NCBI GenBank assembly: GCA_049520515.1
Contig: JBEKPS010000004.1
Span: forward strand, 186,001-250,000
DNA length: 64,000 nucleotides
Source of the DNA: JAFAMS01 sp049520515
GTDB lineage: Bacteria > Vulcanimicrobiota > Vulcanimicrobiia > Vulcanimicrobiales > Vulcanimicrobiaceae
Reading direction: 5' to 3'
Every line of letters starts with the position of its first letter. Positions within the stretch are counted from its first letter, which is position 1. Of this stretch, positions 8,624 to 17,088 are shown piece by piece. The position numbers and the translations under genes were made by a program. Under the pieces are notes generated by a model. It worked only from the letters and a program-made list of their open reading frames with translations, did no database searches and was not told the DNA's origin.

Positions 8624-9346
8624 TTACTGCCCAACCCGCCAGCCGTCATCGTAAAGTGTGAACGGCAGCGTTGCATTGTTCGTTTTCTTGAAGACATCCT
8701 CGAACGTCGGAGTCGTGTTGCCACCGATCGCCTGAATCAGTGCCGTCACGTCAGCCTGCGTCTGTTGTGCTTGACTACCGGGAGCGCTGGCCAGCGCCGC
8801 GAGCGGCGATTGCGCGTGAACGAGCTCTGAGTGACCCATCGCTAGGATGCGCTTGACCGTGTCGTTCGGGATCGTCTCGTACGTGAATGTGACGAACGCG
8901 TGCGACTTGTCAGACTGCTGAATGCCGGTTACGGCATCGAGCTGGTACGCGCCAAGCGGAACATCCCATGCAACGATACCGCCCATGGGCGTCTGGTTCC
9001 AGTGGTCGGCAGCAGCCGCCCCGCGACCGTTCGAAGTAAGGGTGATCGAGTATTCGCGACCGATATACTGGTTGTTCACGATCGTTGAACGCTCGAGTCC
9101 TAAGAAGACGAGAGCACGATCCTCATTCGTGAATGCCGACTCGAGAAACGTGCCCGTTGTTCCTCGAAGCGAAGGATGAACGCCAACGAGCTGCGGCTTG
9201 ATGAGCGTAGCCGCTCGCTCGCGGGTCAATTTGGACGGATCCGACGAACAGCCGGTAAGCACGATTGTGACTAGTGCCAGTGCGCACATGGCGACGGCCG
9301 ACACGATGTTTATCAGACCTGTTGCGAGACACGATATATACATCAC
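8624..9346 (-). CDS. Lipoprotein of unknown function
   Basis: 240 residues. A hydrophobic N-terminus ends in V-L-T-G-C-S-S-D, a strong lipobox with Cys33; the Asp at +4 rather than +2 favours outer-membrane sorting if E. coli rules apply. An internal ATG 57 bases in would give a more usual 14-residue signal length, so the start is uncertain. The mature part contains a predicted beta-rich domain (about residues 60-150, W-N-Q-T-P-M-G-G segment) and an Ala/Gln-rich helical section before a short conserved-looking end (L-Y-D-D-G-W-R-V). The latter pattern, a wet 'function' residue set around D-G-W, is common in small lipoproteins, but I cannot name the family. It diverges from the gene at 9592. 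Confidence 0.78.
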   Translation of the reverse strand: MMYISCLATGLINIVSAVAMCALALVTIVLTGCSSDPSKLTRERAATLIKPQLVGVHPSLRGTTGTFLESAFTNEDRALVFLGLERSTIVNNQYIGREYSITLTSNGRGAAAADHWNQTPMGGIVAWDVPLGAYQLDAVTGIQQSDKSHAFVTFTYETIPNDTVKRILAMGHSELVHAQSPLAALASAPGSQAQQTQADVTALIQAIGGNTTPTFEDVFKKTNNATLPFTLYDDGWRVGQ

Positions 9347-9483
9347 GTTATATAATTCGTATATACCAACGGTCGCCCTGGTTCAGGACGCCACGATTCG
9401 ATCCAGAACGCGCACTTGCGCCGTGTATTAATCAGCGGACGATAATAGGCGTCTGGCCACCGGGTTATCAGTGCCAGGGGTAG

Positions 9484-9507
9484 GGGACTAGTAAAATTGC
9501 TAGTCCC
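9484..9507. promoter_or_regulatory. Perfect inverted repeat holding CTAG motif copy 2
   Basis: GGGACTAG (9484-9491) and CTAGTCCC (9500-9507) flank an 8-base AT-rich loop. Positions 9488-9503 match, on the minus strand, the recurring CTAGCAA-n-CTAG pattern. Located between divergent genes starting at 9346 and 9592; a dimeric regulator site is the simplest reading. Confidence 0.5.
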
Positions 9508-9591
9508 ACGACGAGGTCCGTTGCGCCTCGTAGATCGGTAGTAGGTCGGTGGTTGCTCGTCGCGAATGCGGCTGCGCACGAGGTGCCTCGT

Positions 9592-9885
9592 ATGCGTAGA
9601 TTTGCCTTGTTGCCGCTCGTTGTCGCACTGCTGGTCTCCGGCGTTCTAACGACGAGCGGCGCGGCCGCGCCACCGCCCGTCTCGGCTGCGGCGCTTCGGT
9701 TCTTCGTGACCGAGACAGCTGCGCACGCGCATTGCCCCAAAGATGAAGTCGTATGGCTCAACACGGCGAGTGGCATCTACCATGAGAAGGGCATGCGATG
9801 GTACGGCCGCACGAAACACGGGGCGTACGTTTGTCGAAAAGAGGCGAACGTTGCCGGCGATCGTGACACGCGTAATGGCCAATGA
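9592..9885 (+). CDS. Small exported protein of the KDEVVW / SGxYH family
   Basis: 97 residues. ATG 9592 is preferred over an upstream TTG (9553) because it opens a normal signal peptide (M-R-R-F-A-L-L-P, hydrophobic core, G-A-A-A cleavage region) and has GAGG upstream. The C-terminal half carries the motif C-P-K-D-E-V-V-W-L-N-T then S-G-I-Y-H-E-K-G and R-W-Y-G-R-T-K-H-G-A-Y-V-C, which I recognise from many short exported bacterial proteins of unknown function (usually V-W-V-N-T...Y-H-x-x-G...Y-G-x-T-K-x-G-x-Y). The two cysteines may form a disulfide. The next gene begins 17 bases downstream, so these two are probably one operon. Confidence 0.78.
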   Translation: MRRFALLPLVVALLVSGVLTTSGAAAPPPVSAAALRFFVTETAAHAHCPKDEVVWLNTASGIYHEKGMRWYGRTKHGAYVCRKEANVAGDRDTRNGQ

Positions 9886-9902
9886 CGCATAGGAGAAGCA
9901 AA

Positions 9903-10565
9903 ATGGTTCGTGCTGTCATTCTTATGATCTCGCTTTCGGCGTTTTTCGCGATCCTTTCGACGAGCGCCAAAGCAGACTGCGCATATGTGCGAGCACGACT
10001 CAATGCAAGCGCTGCTGCTTTTACAAAGGCGGAGACGAGTGGTTTTTCGACGCGGCTGCAACTTATTGACAATACCGATAGACCAATGCGTGAGGCCGAT
10101 TCGGAAAGTGGGAGCGGGACGAGCTGCGAAGAATTGGAGCCCGTCTCCTATCATTTGGTGCTGTTGGCTTGGCGCGGACTTTTGTTAGCGTCTTCAGAAT
10201 CTCAACTCGAACCGTATATTCGCGGTGCCGAATGCCGGAAATACCTCCATCTGTGGAGCGTCGACGAAGTCGCGCAGGCGAACCATATTCTCAAAAGCGT
10301 CGCCCAAACGCAGCAGGAGCTTTTGGAAAGTGGTGGCGCAGTTCCTAAAGCCGCCGTCTCTCACGTGCAGAATCTCGTCGGGATCCTCGCGCGAAGGTAT
10401 CGTGTGGGACTTCCGAGTGATGGTGATGTCGACGCGGCAAAGGCCTTGTCGGATCGGACCGATCAAGCCGTAGAAACACAAAGAGCTACGATGACGGCAC
10501 CATGCGGGGCAACAGACTCGAACGTCGTTCCGAAGGCCATCGTGATCATGCTATTCGGTGACTAA
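9903..10565 (+). CDS. Exported protein of unknown function
   Basis: 220 residues from ATG 9903, with AGGAG 7 bases upstream; an in-frame ATG at 9882 overlaps the preceding stop but lacks such a site. A signal peptide spans residues 1-25 (M-V-R-A-V-I-L-M, core, S-A-K-A cleavage before D-C). The mature protein is mostly helical in composition, with cysteines in D-C-A-Y, T-S-C-E, A-E-C-R-K and P-C-G-A that could make two disulfides. Together with the preceding 97-residue exported protein it looks like a two-gene secreted operon. No family is recognised. Confidence 0.77.
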   Translation: MVRAVILMISLSAFFAILSTSAKADCAYVRARLNASAAAFTKAETSGFSTRLQLIDNTDRPMREADSESGSGTSCEELEPVSYHLVLLAWRGLLLASSESQLEPYIRGAECRKYLHLWSVDEVAQANHILKSVAQTQQELLESGGAVPKAAVSHVQNLVGILARRYRVGLPSDGDVDAAKALSDRTDQAVETQRATMTAPCGATDSNVVPKAIVIMLFGD

Positions 10566-10661
10566 AATCAGCGGTATGAAAGAGTACGTTTTATTTGGGA
10601 GGCTTGAACCGCTAAGGCGCAACGGCATGAATGTTCTCGATCATTCGGCTAGCACGACGCG

Positions 10662-11852
10662 TTATTGCTGAACGTGTTCACCCTCGGCTTCGATCGGAGA
10701 GTCGATTGCGTGAATGAGTTCATCCGCTGCGTAATATGCTGTACCCGCGAGGACAATCGCCTTCGACTGCAGGATGCCGACTTCAATCAATCGATCGATC
10801 AGCGCTCGTGCACTCGGGTACGATATCTCTAGAAGATCCCGAGCGATCGGGACCGAGATTGCTGGAATCTTAAAGAGCTCATCGATGAGTCGATGGATGT
10901 TTTGTGTCGTACGCGGGCCGGTTAACTTCTGATGGTAACTCGCCCGTAAATCGGCCAGCCTCGTCGTCCGTGCGATTCCATCAAGTGCCTGTGTTCGCAC
11001 GCCATCGAGAAAAAACTCGATCCATTCGTCCCACGCGCCGTGGGTACTAACGCGTAAAAGCAGATCGTAGTACTCGTCTCGGTGTTGCTCAAGATACGCA
11101 CTCAAGTAGAGTAGAGGGCCGCTTAAGAGTCGGGCTCGATGCAGCGCCAGCGTTATCAGGAGGCGGCCGAGGCGCCCGTTGCCATCGCGAAACGGGTGGA
11201 TTGTCTCGAATTGATAGTGGGCGACAGCAAGTTTTACGAGGAGTGGTTCTTTATAGCTCTCGATGTAGTTCGCGAGATTTTCAAGGAGCTCGGGAACGAA
11301 TAGGTCGGGCGGCGGTACGAACCGTGCCCTTGCGAGCGGTAGCGCTCCGATTGCCACAAGGCAGTCGCGGATGACACCGGGCGTCTTTTCTCGCGCATTG
11401 GTACCGCGCATGAGAATCTCGTGCATCTCGGAGAGCAGCCGCCGGCCAATGGGGAGTTCGGTACACCGATCGCAACCGTAATTGAAAGCAGCGACATAAT
11501 TTGCAACGATTTCATCGTCCTTACGATCGTCGATGTCGCCGCCTGGAGCGACCTCAAACATGATGAGGTCGGCGAGGGTTGTATGCGTGCCTTCGATCTT
11601 GCTGGACAGCACGGCCTCACGCCTGAGGAAATTCCGAAAGAGCAGGTCAGGACGCTCGATCTCGCGGGCCATACCTCCGAGACGCGCGAGCGCCTGATCG
11701 GCGTCCGAAAGGGCAAGCCGAAGTCCTCGAGCGCCAAAATCTCTTTCTGGGGGAAGCTCGGCAGGTACGAAGGCGTGGCCGCGATTGCCAAGAGCATCGG
11801 TTGCCTCGACGAGCCGCCCGGGAGCTTGATCGCTAAACTGCTCAGGAGTCAT
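10662..11852 (-). CDS. Fic family protein (AMP-transferase type)
   Basis: 396 residues. The Fic core motif is complete: H-P-F-R-D-G-N-G-R-L-G-R at 219-230 with catalytic His219, so it should transfer AMP (or another nucleoside phosphate) to a target hydroxyl. An N-terminal S-S-K-I-E-G at 83-88 matches the (S/T)xxxE(G/N) autoinhibitory helix of class II Fic proteins, with Glu87 as the inhibitory glutamate. The C-terminal 100 residues look like a winged helix (R-D-L-L-E-I-S-Y-P-S-A-R-A-L-I-D-R-L), the usual Fic/DUF4172-like domain order in soil bacteria. It stands alone: no separate FicA-like antitoxin gene is nearby, consistent with the built-in inhibitor. Targets are unknown. Confidence 0.92.
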   Translation of the reverse strand: MTPEQFSDQAPGRLVEATDALGNRGHAFVPAELPPERDFGARGLRLALSDADQALARLGGMAREIERPDLLFRNFLRREAVLSSKIEGTHTTLADLIMFEVAPGGDIDDRKDDEIVANYVAAFNYGCDRCTELPIGRRLLSEMHEILMRGTNAREKTPGVIRDCLVAIGALPLARARFVPPPDLFVPELLENLANYIESYKEPLLVKLAVAHYQFETIHPFRDGNGRLGRLLITLALHRARLLSGPLLYLSAYLEQHRDEYYDLLLRVSTHGAWDEWIEFFLDGVRTQALDGIARTTRLADLRASYHQKLTGPRTTQNIHRLIDELFKIPAISVPIARDLLEISYPSARALIDRLIEVGILQSKAIVLAGTAYYAADELIHAIDSPIEAEGEHVQQ

Positions 11853-12072
11853 GTACGCTCACCATATAACGACGGCGACCATTAAGGTTTCGACCCCATT
11901 TACCTTACAGTAAGCCCTCCCCTATGAGTTTGAACTGCTTGGTCGTATTGCTGTCTAGCTCAACAATTGACGATCCCCGGTATAACCGCGACCCTCGCAG
12001 CCCTCTTCTTTGAAATCGGCATCATGCCACCCCGATGGCATCGGGCTGCCGCACGCTTGGAGGCATTCACTA

Positions 12073-12588
12073 CTAAGAGTTGTCCCTCCGCGGTGCTCTC
12101 GTCACCAAGGACGGGCGCAAAGGAAGATTCGCATGGCAAGCCGCCTCGCAAAGGTGCAAACGCGGCGATATTTGGCGAATGTCGGCGCATAGCAAACGAC
12201 CATCACCCACATTCGTCGGGTTCGCTGAGGTGACCCGATAAGGTACGGGCGTTCTGCCGAGAAGATATGGCTGTGAGTAGAGCCACAAGACGCCAAAGAG
12301 GCTCAGAAACGCGCCGACTAGACACGCGAGAAGTCGCGTACCGGCCAGCGTCCGGGCCATAGCAAGGCTCATCTCGAGACGTCGCATCTCGAGCTTCGTC
12401 GTATCGAGTTGCGCAAACCGGGAGGGCAGGTTGTTCGGTAGACGACGGTCGGCGGTCTCACGAAGACGGATCTCCGTGTGGTAGAGATCACGTCGTGTCG
12501 CGAAAATCGCGTAGCAAATAAGCGCGAGGATTAGGATCGCGGCCATAATGATTGCCTCGATGACCGCGCCCGCGTTGAGGCTTGTCAT
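12073..12588 (-). CDS. Predicted membrane protein
   Basis: 171 residues with two hydrophobic segments (about residues 8-29 and 82-104) separated by a charged helical region (R-R-D-L-Y-H-T-E-I-R-L-R-E-T to L-E-M-R-R-L-E-M), which could be a short coiled coil. The tail after residue 110 contains three cysteines and is of unclear nature; it may be partly out-of-frame if the gene is damaged near its end. No family is recognised. It is separated from the frameshifted DUF2622-like gene by about 30 bases on the same strand. Confidence 0.55.
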   Translation of the reverse strand: MTSLNAGAVIEAIIMAAILILALICYAIFATRRDLYHTEIRLRETADRRLPNNLPSRFAQLDTTKLEMRRLEMSLAMARTLAGTRLLACLVGAFLSLFGVLWLYSQPYLLGRTPVPYRVTSANPTNVGDGRLLCADIRQISPRLHLCEAACHANLPLRPSLVTRAPRRDNS

Positions 12589-12619
12589 TCGCGCTCTCGC
12601 ATAACCCCGCGCACGGCTA

Positions 12620-12900
12620 TCATGCCGGCGTCAGCTTGTAACCGACCCAAGTACCCTCGGTCGCAAGTACGGTGTAGGTTCTCCCTGTCTGCGCGGCGGC
12701 GGCCTTTGCGAGCTCGCGTACCTGCTGAGAGTGCGATCGCCTTCGTACCGATACTCCGCCGGCGGAAGCCAAAATCGACCGCCGCCATCGGCGACAACTT
12801 GGCGCGAAAATCCTTGCTGCTCCATGGCGCGGTGCAAGGTCTGATAGGGCTGTTCCTCGTGGCGAACCCCGTGTAGCTCAACGCGAACGGTTGCTGGCAT
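12620..12900 (-). pseudogene. DUF2622/GhoS-like small protein gene with a frameshift
   Basis: From ATG 12900 the first frame gives V-R-V-E-L-H-G-V, A-M-E-Q-Q-G-F-S-R, W-L-P-P-A-E-Y and G-D-R-T-L-S, the conserved opening of a roughly 90-residue family I associate with DUF2622 (related to GhoS, the type V antitoxin). At about 12723-12728 (CTCAGCAGG on the minus strand) the family-like sequence moves to the -1 frame: V-R-E-L-A-K-A-A-A-A-Q-T-G-R-T-Y, then V-L-A-T-E-G-T-W-V-G-Y and a TGA ending at 12620. Joined, the two parts give one full-length protein of about 93 residues. A one-base deletion (pseudogene), a sequence error or, less likely, programmed -1 frameshifting would explain it. Confidence 0.72.
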
Positions 12901-13095
12901 CGTCGATCTCCTCGTTGCGATCCAAATGCATTGTGATCAGACTTCAGAGCTAAGTTGGCTGAACAACTCGCGGAGCTGCAGTTCGCTCGGCCTTGCTAGC
13001 GATTCGACTCCGCGAGGGAAATCAGGCATCACGGCTGCGCAAGTCAGGGCGGGATCGTGTCGCCGTGATTCCGGACCATCAAAGACGATGGTCAC

Positions 13096-13338
13096 CTATC
13101 GGTGATGATGCGGAGCCAGCGTCCCGTTTTCATATGCAGCCGCAACTAAATGAGCGCGTGTCCGAGCGCCAAACTTCAAGAACAATGTTCTTATGTAACC
13201 TTCAATAGTTGGCTTACTTCGTTTGACCTTGTTTGCGATTTCCTTGGTTTGGAGACCCTTAGCGAGCTCTGCGATGATTGCATGTTCAAGGTTCGAAATC
13301 GTTGGCGCGAAGTATCCGCACTTGTCACAAGGTCCCAT
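13096..13338 (-). CDS. LuxR-type HTH DNA-binding protein
   Basis: 80 residues from ATG 13338, picked because GGAAGAG lies just upstream and the length then matches its paralogue at 13735; the frame is open back to a GTG at 13467. The body is a single GerE/LuxR-type helix-turn-helix: L-E-H-A-I-I-A-E-L-A-K-G-L, then Q-T-K-E-I-A-N-K-V-K-R-S and T-I-E-G-Y-I-R-T-L-F-L-K-F-G-A. A short N-terminal C-D-K-C pair could bind metal. No receiver or ligand-binding domain is present, so it resembles stand-alone GerE-like regulators. It diverges from its paralogue across a spacer containing a 16-bp palindrome, a likely shared operator. Confidence 0.78.
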   Translation of the reverse strand: MGPCDKCGYFAPTISNLEHAIIAELAKGLQTKEIANKVKRSKPTIEGYIRTLFLKFGARTRAHLVAAAYENGTLAPHHHR

Positions 13339-13541
13339 GAGCTCTTCCGCGACCAAATGACCATTTTCCACTGAATTCAGAATGGTCACGAAAAACTCCG
13401 AGATGACAGGAACACAAATGATGCGCCCGCCCGAGCACGAGGTTACCGCCGAAACGTTAGGGCCCACCTCAATGCCTAACGGAGTGACACCGAGCCAACG
13501 TTAGTGGTCGGCGAAAACGGTGAACAGCGTTAGTGCTCGTA

Positions 13542-13575
13542 CTACTGTCGACAGTAGACGATGACGGGCGTCATC
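13542..13575. promoter_or_regulatory. 16-bp palindrome plus adjacent hairpin between divergent HTH genes
   Basis: CTACTGTCGACAGTAG (13542-13557) is perfectly self-complementary and contains the octamer TGTCGACA found elsewhere in spacers. It is followed by GATGAC-GGGC-GTCATC (13560-13575). Sitting between the starts of two related LuxR-type regulators, it is a good candidate autoregulatory operator. Confidence 0.55.
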
Positions 13576-13734
13576 CTCTGATTATTAGTGGATGTACTTA
13601 GTTACAAACAATGATCAATTATGAGGGTCAGTTTTGCCGAGTGACCTTACGCCGCAAAAAATGTAGTGTGTGAATATCTCTCGTGTATCTGCGCGCCGCG
13701 ATAACGGCGCACCACACTTCGGCTTTGGGGGCAA

Positions 13735-13998
13735 ATGGAAACGCGCTTTCGGCGATGCGGGATCGAAGACATCACGGATCTCGAGCAGCGCGTTATCGCG
13801 CTCCTCGCAGCGGGACTTCACAGTAAAGAGATCGCTACGAAGCTCGATCGTAGAAAAGCTACTATCGAAGGCTACGTAAGAATACTGTTCCTCAAGTTCA
13901 ATGTTCGCTCTCGCGCACAGCTGGTAGCTGCGGCATTCCTGAGTGGATTGCTTGGGCGGGAACCAGGCGCACACGAAGATCTGATCTCTGGACGCTGA
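13735..13998 (+). CDS. LuxR-type HTH DNA-binding protein, paralogue
   Basis: 87 residues from ATG 13735 with GGGGGCAA just upstream. The HTH is close to that of the divergent neighbour: L-E-Q-R-V-I-A-L-L-A-A-G-L-H-S-K-E-I-A, T-I-E-G-Y-V-R-I-L-F-L-K-F-N-V, R-A-Q-L-V-A-A-A-F. Shared features such as the unusual T-I-E-G-Y and L-F-L-K-F turns mark the pair as a duplication. There is no sensory domain. It ends about 200 bases before the secretin gene and could regulate it or its own promoter; neither is shown by the sequence. Confidence 0.78.
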   Translation: METRFRRCGIEDITDLEQRVIALLAAGLHSKEIATKLDRRKATIEGYVRILFLKFNVRSRAQLVAAAFLSGLLGREPGAHEDLISGR

Positions 13999-14196
13999 GC
14001 ATGACGCCCAACGGATGTGTTCGCATTCATGTCATTAGCTAGGGCACGAGCCGTATGTGGCAAGAGAGATCGGCGGATAGCCTACTATGCGACTCGCGTC
14101 GGTATCGCGCTTCATGCATGTTGGCAACTGCATTTCAAGAGCCAAGCGAACTCAAGCCAATGTTCATAGCGAGCATGCACGAGAACTAAGGCATAT

Positions 14197-16776
14197 ATGA
14201 TGCATCAACGCCTTAGCCTCACAGGCCTCGTGCTAATATTCGCGCTCCTGTTAATCGGGCCGGCAATGTCGGCATTGCCGGTCTCCATCGACGCGAATAA
14301 TGAGCCGACGGTTTCGGTTCTTCGACGTCTCGCCAAGGTTGGCGGTGTGCAGATCGTGCTGTCAGATGCAGTTCGCGGTCGGACGACGATCGCGCTGCAC
14401 GACGTGACGATTGGTTACGCATTACGGCGCATCTTGGTTCCTCTCCACTTGACCTTCCGAACGCAGGGTGGCGCCTACGTAATTCAACCGGCAACGGATG
14501 AAACGAAACTCGATACAACTACGTCAGCGAGTTCAATTGCGTTTCAAGTGATTGCGGCTGGGCATGCGGCGAGCGTTTTACGGCGAGTGTTTCCCAAAGC
14601 TACGATTGCGGTGGATAAGTCGACCAACAGCATTGTCGTTCGCGCCAGCCCCGATGATCTAAACTCGATCCGTTCGATTGCGCAAACTCTAGACATCAAG
14701 AATCCGACAGATCCAGTTACCGAGATTGAACCTGTCCGCACAATAGACGCCAAGGCGGCGGTTCAGACATTGGAATCTCTGTTCCCGAAGTCGGGGTTCT
14801 CGATTGCGAGTCAACGCAGCATTCTTGTTCGCGCAACGCCGCAGGACATGACACAAATACGACTGTTGCTTTCAGGACTCGATGCTTTACCAGCGTCCGC
14901 AGCTAAACCCATGGCTTTTGAGACGGTAAAGATCGTCCATCGAAGCCCGAAAGACATCGCTCGGGCAATCAGCCTCGAGGCAAAGTATGTCAGAGTCGCG
15001 GTCGCGGGTGCTGCCGTAGTCCTTACCGGCGCGCCCGAAGACGTAGCGAAGGCAAGGTCGCTCGCTGTATCGCTCGATCTTCCCCCATTCAACGCGCGGT
15101 ATGCGCAGGTCTATAAGATTCGGACGATCGATGCGACGTCTCTTGCGGATCTCTTGGCGAAGGGATTTCCGACAGCGACCATTGCTGCCGACAAGGCCCT
15201 CAATGTGATTACTGTGGCGGCAACGTCGGATGAGCAACAGCGAATCGCCGATGCAATCGCACAACTCGACGGAAACGCGGCGTCATCGCCGGGAGGCACC
15301 GCCGCACCCGGTGCCGGAGGCGGAAACTTCGAGATCGTGACGCTGCGATCGGCCGTCCCGAGTGCGACCGGCGGCGCACAGCAAAGCACGACGGACATGG
15401 CGACGGCGCTTAACCAGGCGATGCAGACGCTGGCTCCAGATCTGAAAATTTCGTCGCTTCCGAATACCGGTCAGATCGTCCTAATGGGGAGCCAGTACAG
15501 CATCGGAATCGGAAAGAATTTCCTCAAAGCCCTGGATATTCCGCAGCCCCTCGTCGTCCTCGATACGGTCATCATGGAGATGGACGTCCAGACGGCTCGC
15601 AATCTCGGCCTAGAATTGCCTCAGCCGATCATCGCGACAACGTTTTCGGAACTGACGCCTCCCTTGAATGCAAACGGTCAGTTTCAGATTCAACGACTTC
15701 AGACGATAACGCGCACGCCGCTCTCATTGACCGCTGAACTCAACCTTTTGATCCAAGACGGAACCGCGCAAGTTCTTGCCGACCCGCGAATAACGACCTT
15801 ATCCGGTCACACGGCATCTATTCGTGCAGGCGACACGATTGGAATTCTCACAACGACTGGAGGCGGCGTAGGTACTATAGTCACGCAGCAGCTGCAGACG
15901 TTTCAGACGGGCGTAAACCTCGATATCACGCCGATTGTCGATGCGGAAGGAGGAGTCACGGTTGCACTTCATCCGGTCGTGAACAGTCTCTCGGGCATCC
16001 TCAACGGGGTTCCGGAGATTTCGACACGGGATACACAAACGACGGTCAGGCTCCTCGACAACCAGACGCTGGTCATCGGCGGGCTCATTCAGGAGCAGGA
16101 TAGCAAGACCGTCAACAAGGTGCCGGTCTTGGGAGATGTTCCACTTGTGGGCGGCTTGTTCAAGAACAACAACGTGTCGAACACACGCAACGAGTTGGTA
16201 ATTGTAGTAACGCCGCACATCCTGAAGGACGGCGAACAAGCTGCACCCATGGGATCGAAGATTCCGAACGTACCAACTCCCCGACCACTTCCGACTCTTC
16301 CGGCGGGGACAATATTGCCACTCATTCGGAGCGTGGCTTCCACAGCGCCCGCTGCGGCGGCAGCGCGAGCGCTCGCACCACCGGCTGAGGTAAAGCCCTC
16401 ACCGGGACCGACACCAGCTGCCTTTGGTGCTACGAATACGTTCACGTTTGGGCAGGCGCCGGCCAACAACTTCGCGCGAGCGACTGATGCGGTACAGATA
16501 TTCTACGTCAGTTTCGCGCCGACAGTGTTGAGCAACAATGTGCCGGTGAATGTTGCTATCGTCACAACGACCAATGTAGCGAAGTTGACGGTAGGCCCGG
16601 TTGGGGGATCGAATGCAGTTCAGCTTACGCAGACCGCACCGGGTCAGTGGCAAGGATCGTATAAGTTCAACACCATTGGCCTTGACGGACAGCAATCAAC
16701 GCAGCTTCTCGTGACGGCGTCGAGAGCCGACAACATTGCATCTACCGTGCGCATCCCAATCTCGATAGCGCAATAG
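14197..16776 (+). CDS. Secretin (GspD/PilQ family) outer-membrane channel
   Basis: 859 residues: signal peptide 1-26 (…G-P-A-M-S-A); an STN/N0 domain (about 28-100); three or four secretin N-type modules (about 108-350, each with an S-I-V-V-R-A or V-I-T-V-A-A strand); a Gly/Ala linker (about 362-377); the secretin core (about 450-650) with E-M-D-V, L-A-D-P-R-I-T-T, V-I-G-G-L-I-Q-E and V-P-V-L-G-D-V-P-L-V-G-G-L-F. Such proteins form the multimeric outer-membrane pore for type II secretion or type IV pili. A Pro/Ala-rich linker and a beta-rich, Ig-like C-terminal domain (about 740-859) extend it beyond the usual end. No pilus or secretion partner genes lie next to it. TAAGGCA precedes the start. 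Confidence 0.93.
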   Translation: MMHQRLSLTGLVLIFALLLIGPAMSALPVSIDANNEPTVSVLRRLAKVGGVQIVLSDAVRGRTTIALHDVTIGYALRRILVPLHLTFRTQGGAYVIQPATDETKLDTTTSASSIAFQVIAAGHAASVLRRVFPKATIAVDKSTNSIVVRASPDDLNSIRSIAQTLDIKNPTDPVTEIEPVRTIDAKAAVQTLESLFPKSGFSIASQRSILVRATPQDMTQIRLLLSGLDALPASAAKPMAFETVKIVHRSPKDIARAISLEAKYVRVAVAGAAVVLTGAPEDVAKARSLAVSLDLPPFNARYAQVYKIRTIDATSLADLLAKGFPTATIAADKALNVITVAATSDEQQRIADAIAQLDGNAASSPGGTAAPGAGGGNFEIVTLRSAVPSATGGAQQSTTDMATALNQAMQTLAPDLKISSLPNTGQIVLMGSQYSIGIGKNFLKALDIPQPLVVLDTVIMEMDVQTARNLGLELPQPIIATTFSELTPPLNANGQFQIQRLQTITRTPLSLTAELNLLIQDGTAQVLADPRITTLSGHTASIRAGDTIGILTTTGGGVGTIVTQQLQTFQTGVNLDITPIVDAEGGVTVALHPVVNSLSGILNGVPEISTRDTQTTVRLLDNQTLVIGGLIQEQDSKTVNKVPVLGDVPLVGGLFKNNNVSNTRNELVIVVTPHILKDGEQAAPMGSKIPNVPTPRPLPTLPAGTILPLIRSVASTAPAAAAARALAPPAEVKPSPGPTPAAFGATNTFTFGQAPANNFARATDAVQIFYVSFAPTVLSNNVPVNVAIVTTTNVAKLTVGPVGGSNAVQLTQTAPGQWQGSYKFNTIGLDGQQSTQLLVTASRADNIASTVRIPISIAQ

Positions 16777-17088
16777 GACAAGGTCAGCCCGGATAACGCG
16801 GGCGACGACGAGTCCCGTCTCGCCTGAGTGTCAAACGCTGAATGAGGCTCACTCGTACATGCCATCACCGCAGTGTCGTAACGTCGGCGATATTGTGGAC
16901 TTTAGGATGTCGTAACCTTGCGAGATGCTAACAAAAATCGTGAGTGGTAGTGTTGCATCTTTCTAGCGCTCAAAAGATATCAGTAATTGTGACCAGCACA
17001 AAGTGATTTATAAAGGGCGCAAGGATCGTGTATCTTTCTATGAGACGCCGCCTGGTCGGCGCGCTAAGTCTTTCTACGGAGAAGATCT
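16777..17088. other. Gene-free spacer before the RHS gene
   Basis: About 310 bases with no supported gene. A short GC-rich hairpin (GCCCG ... CGGGC near 16787-16805) just after the secretin stop lacks a T-run. An ACGGAGAAG ribosome site for the RHS gene lies at its right end. Confidence 0.4.
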
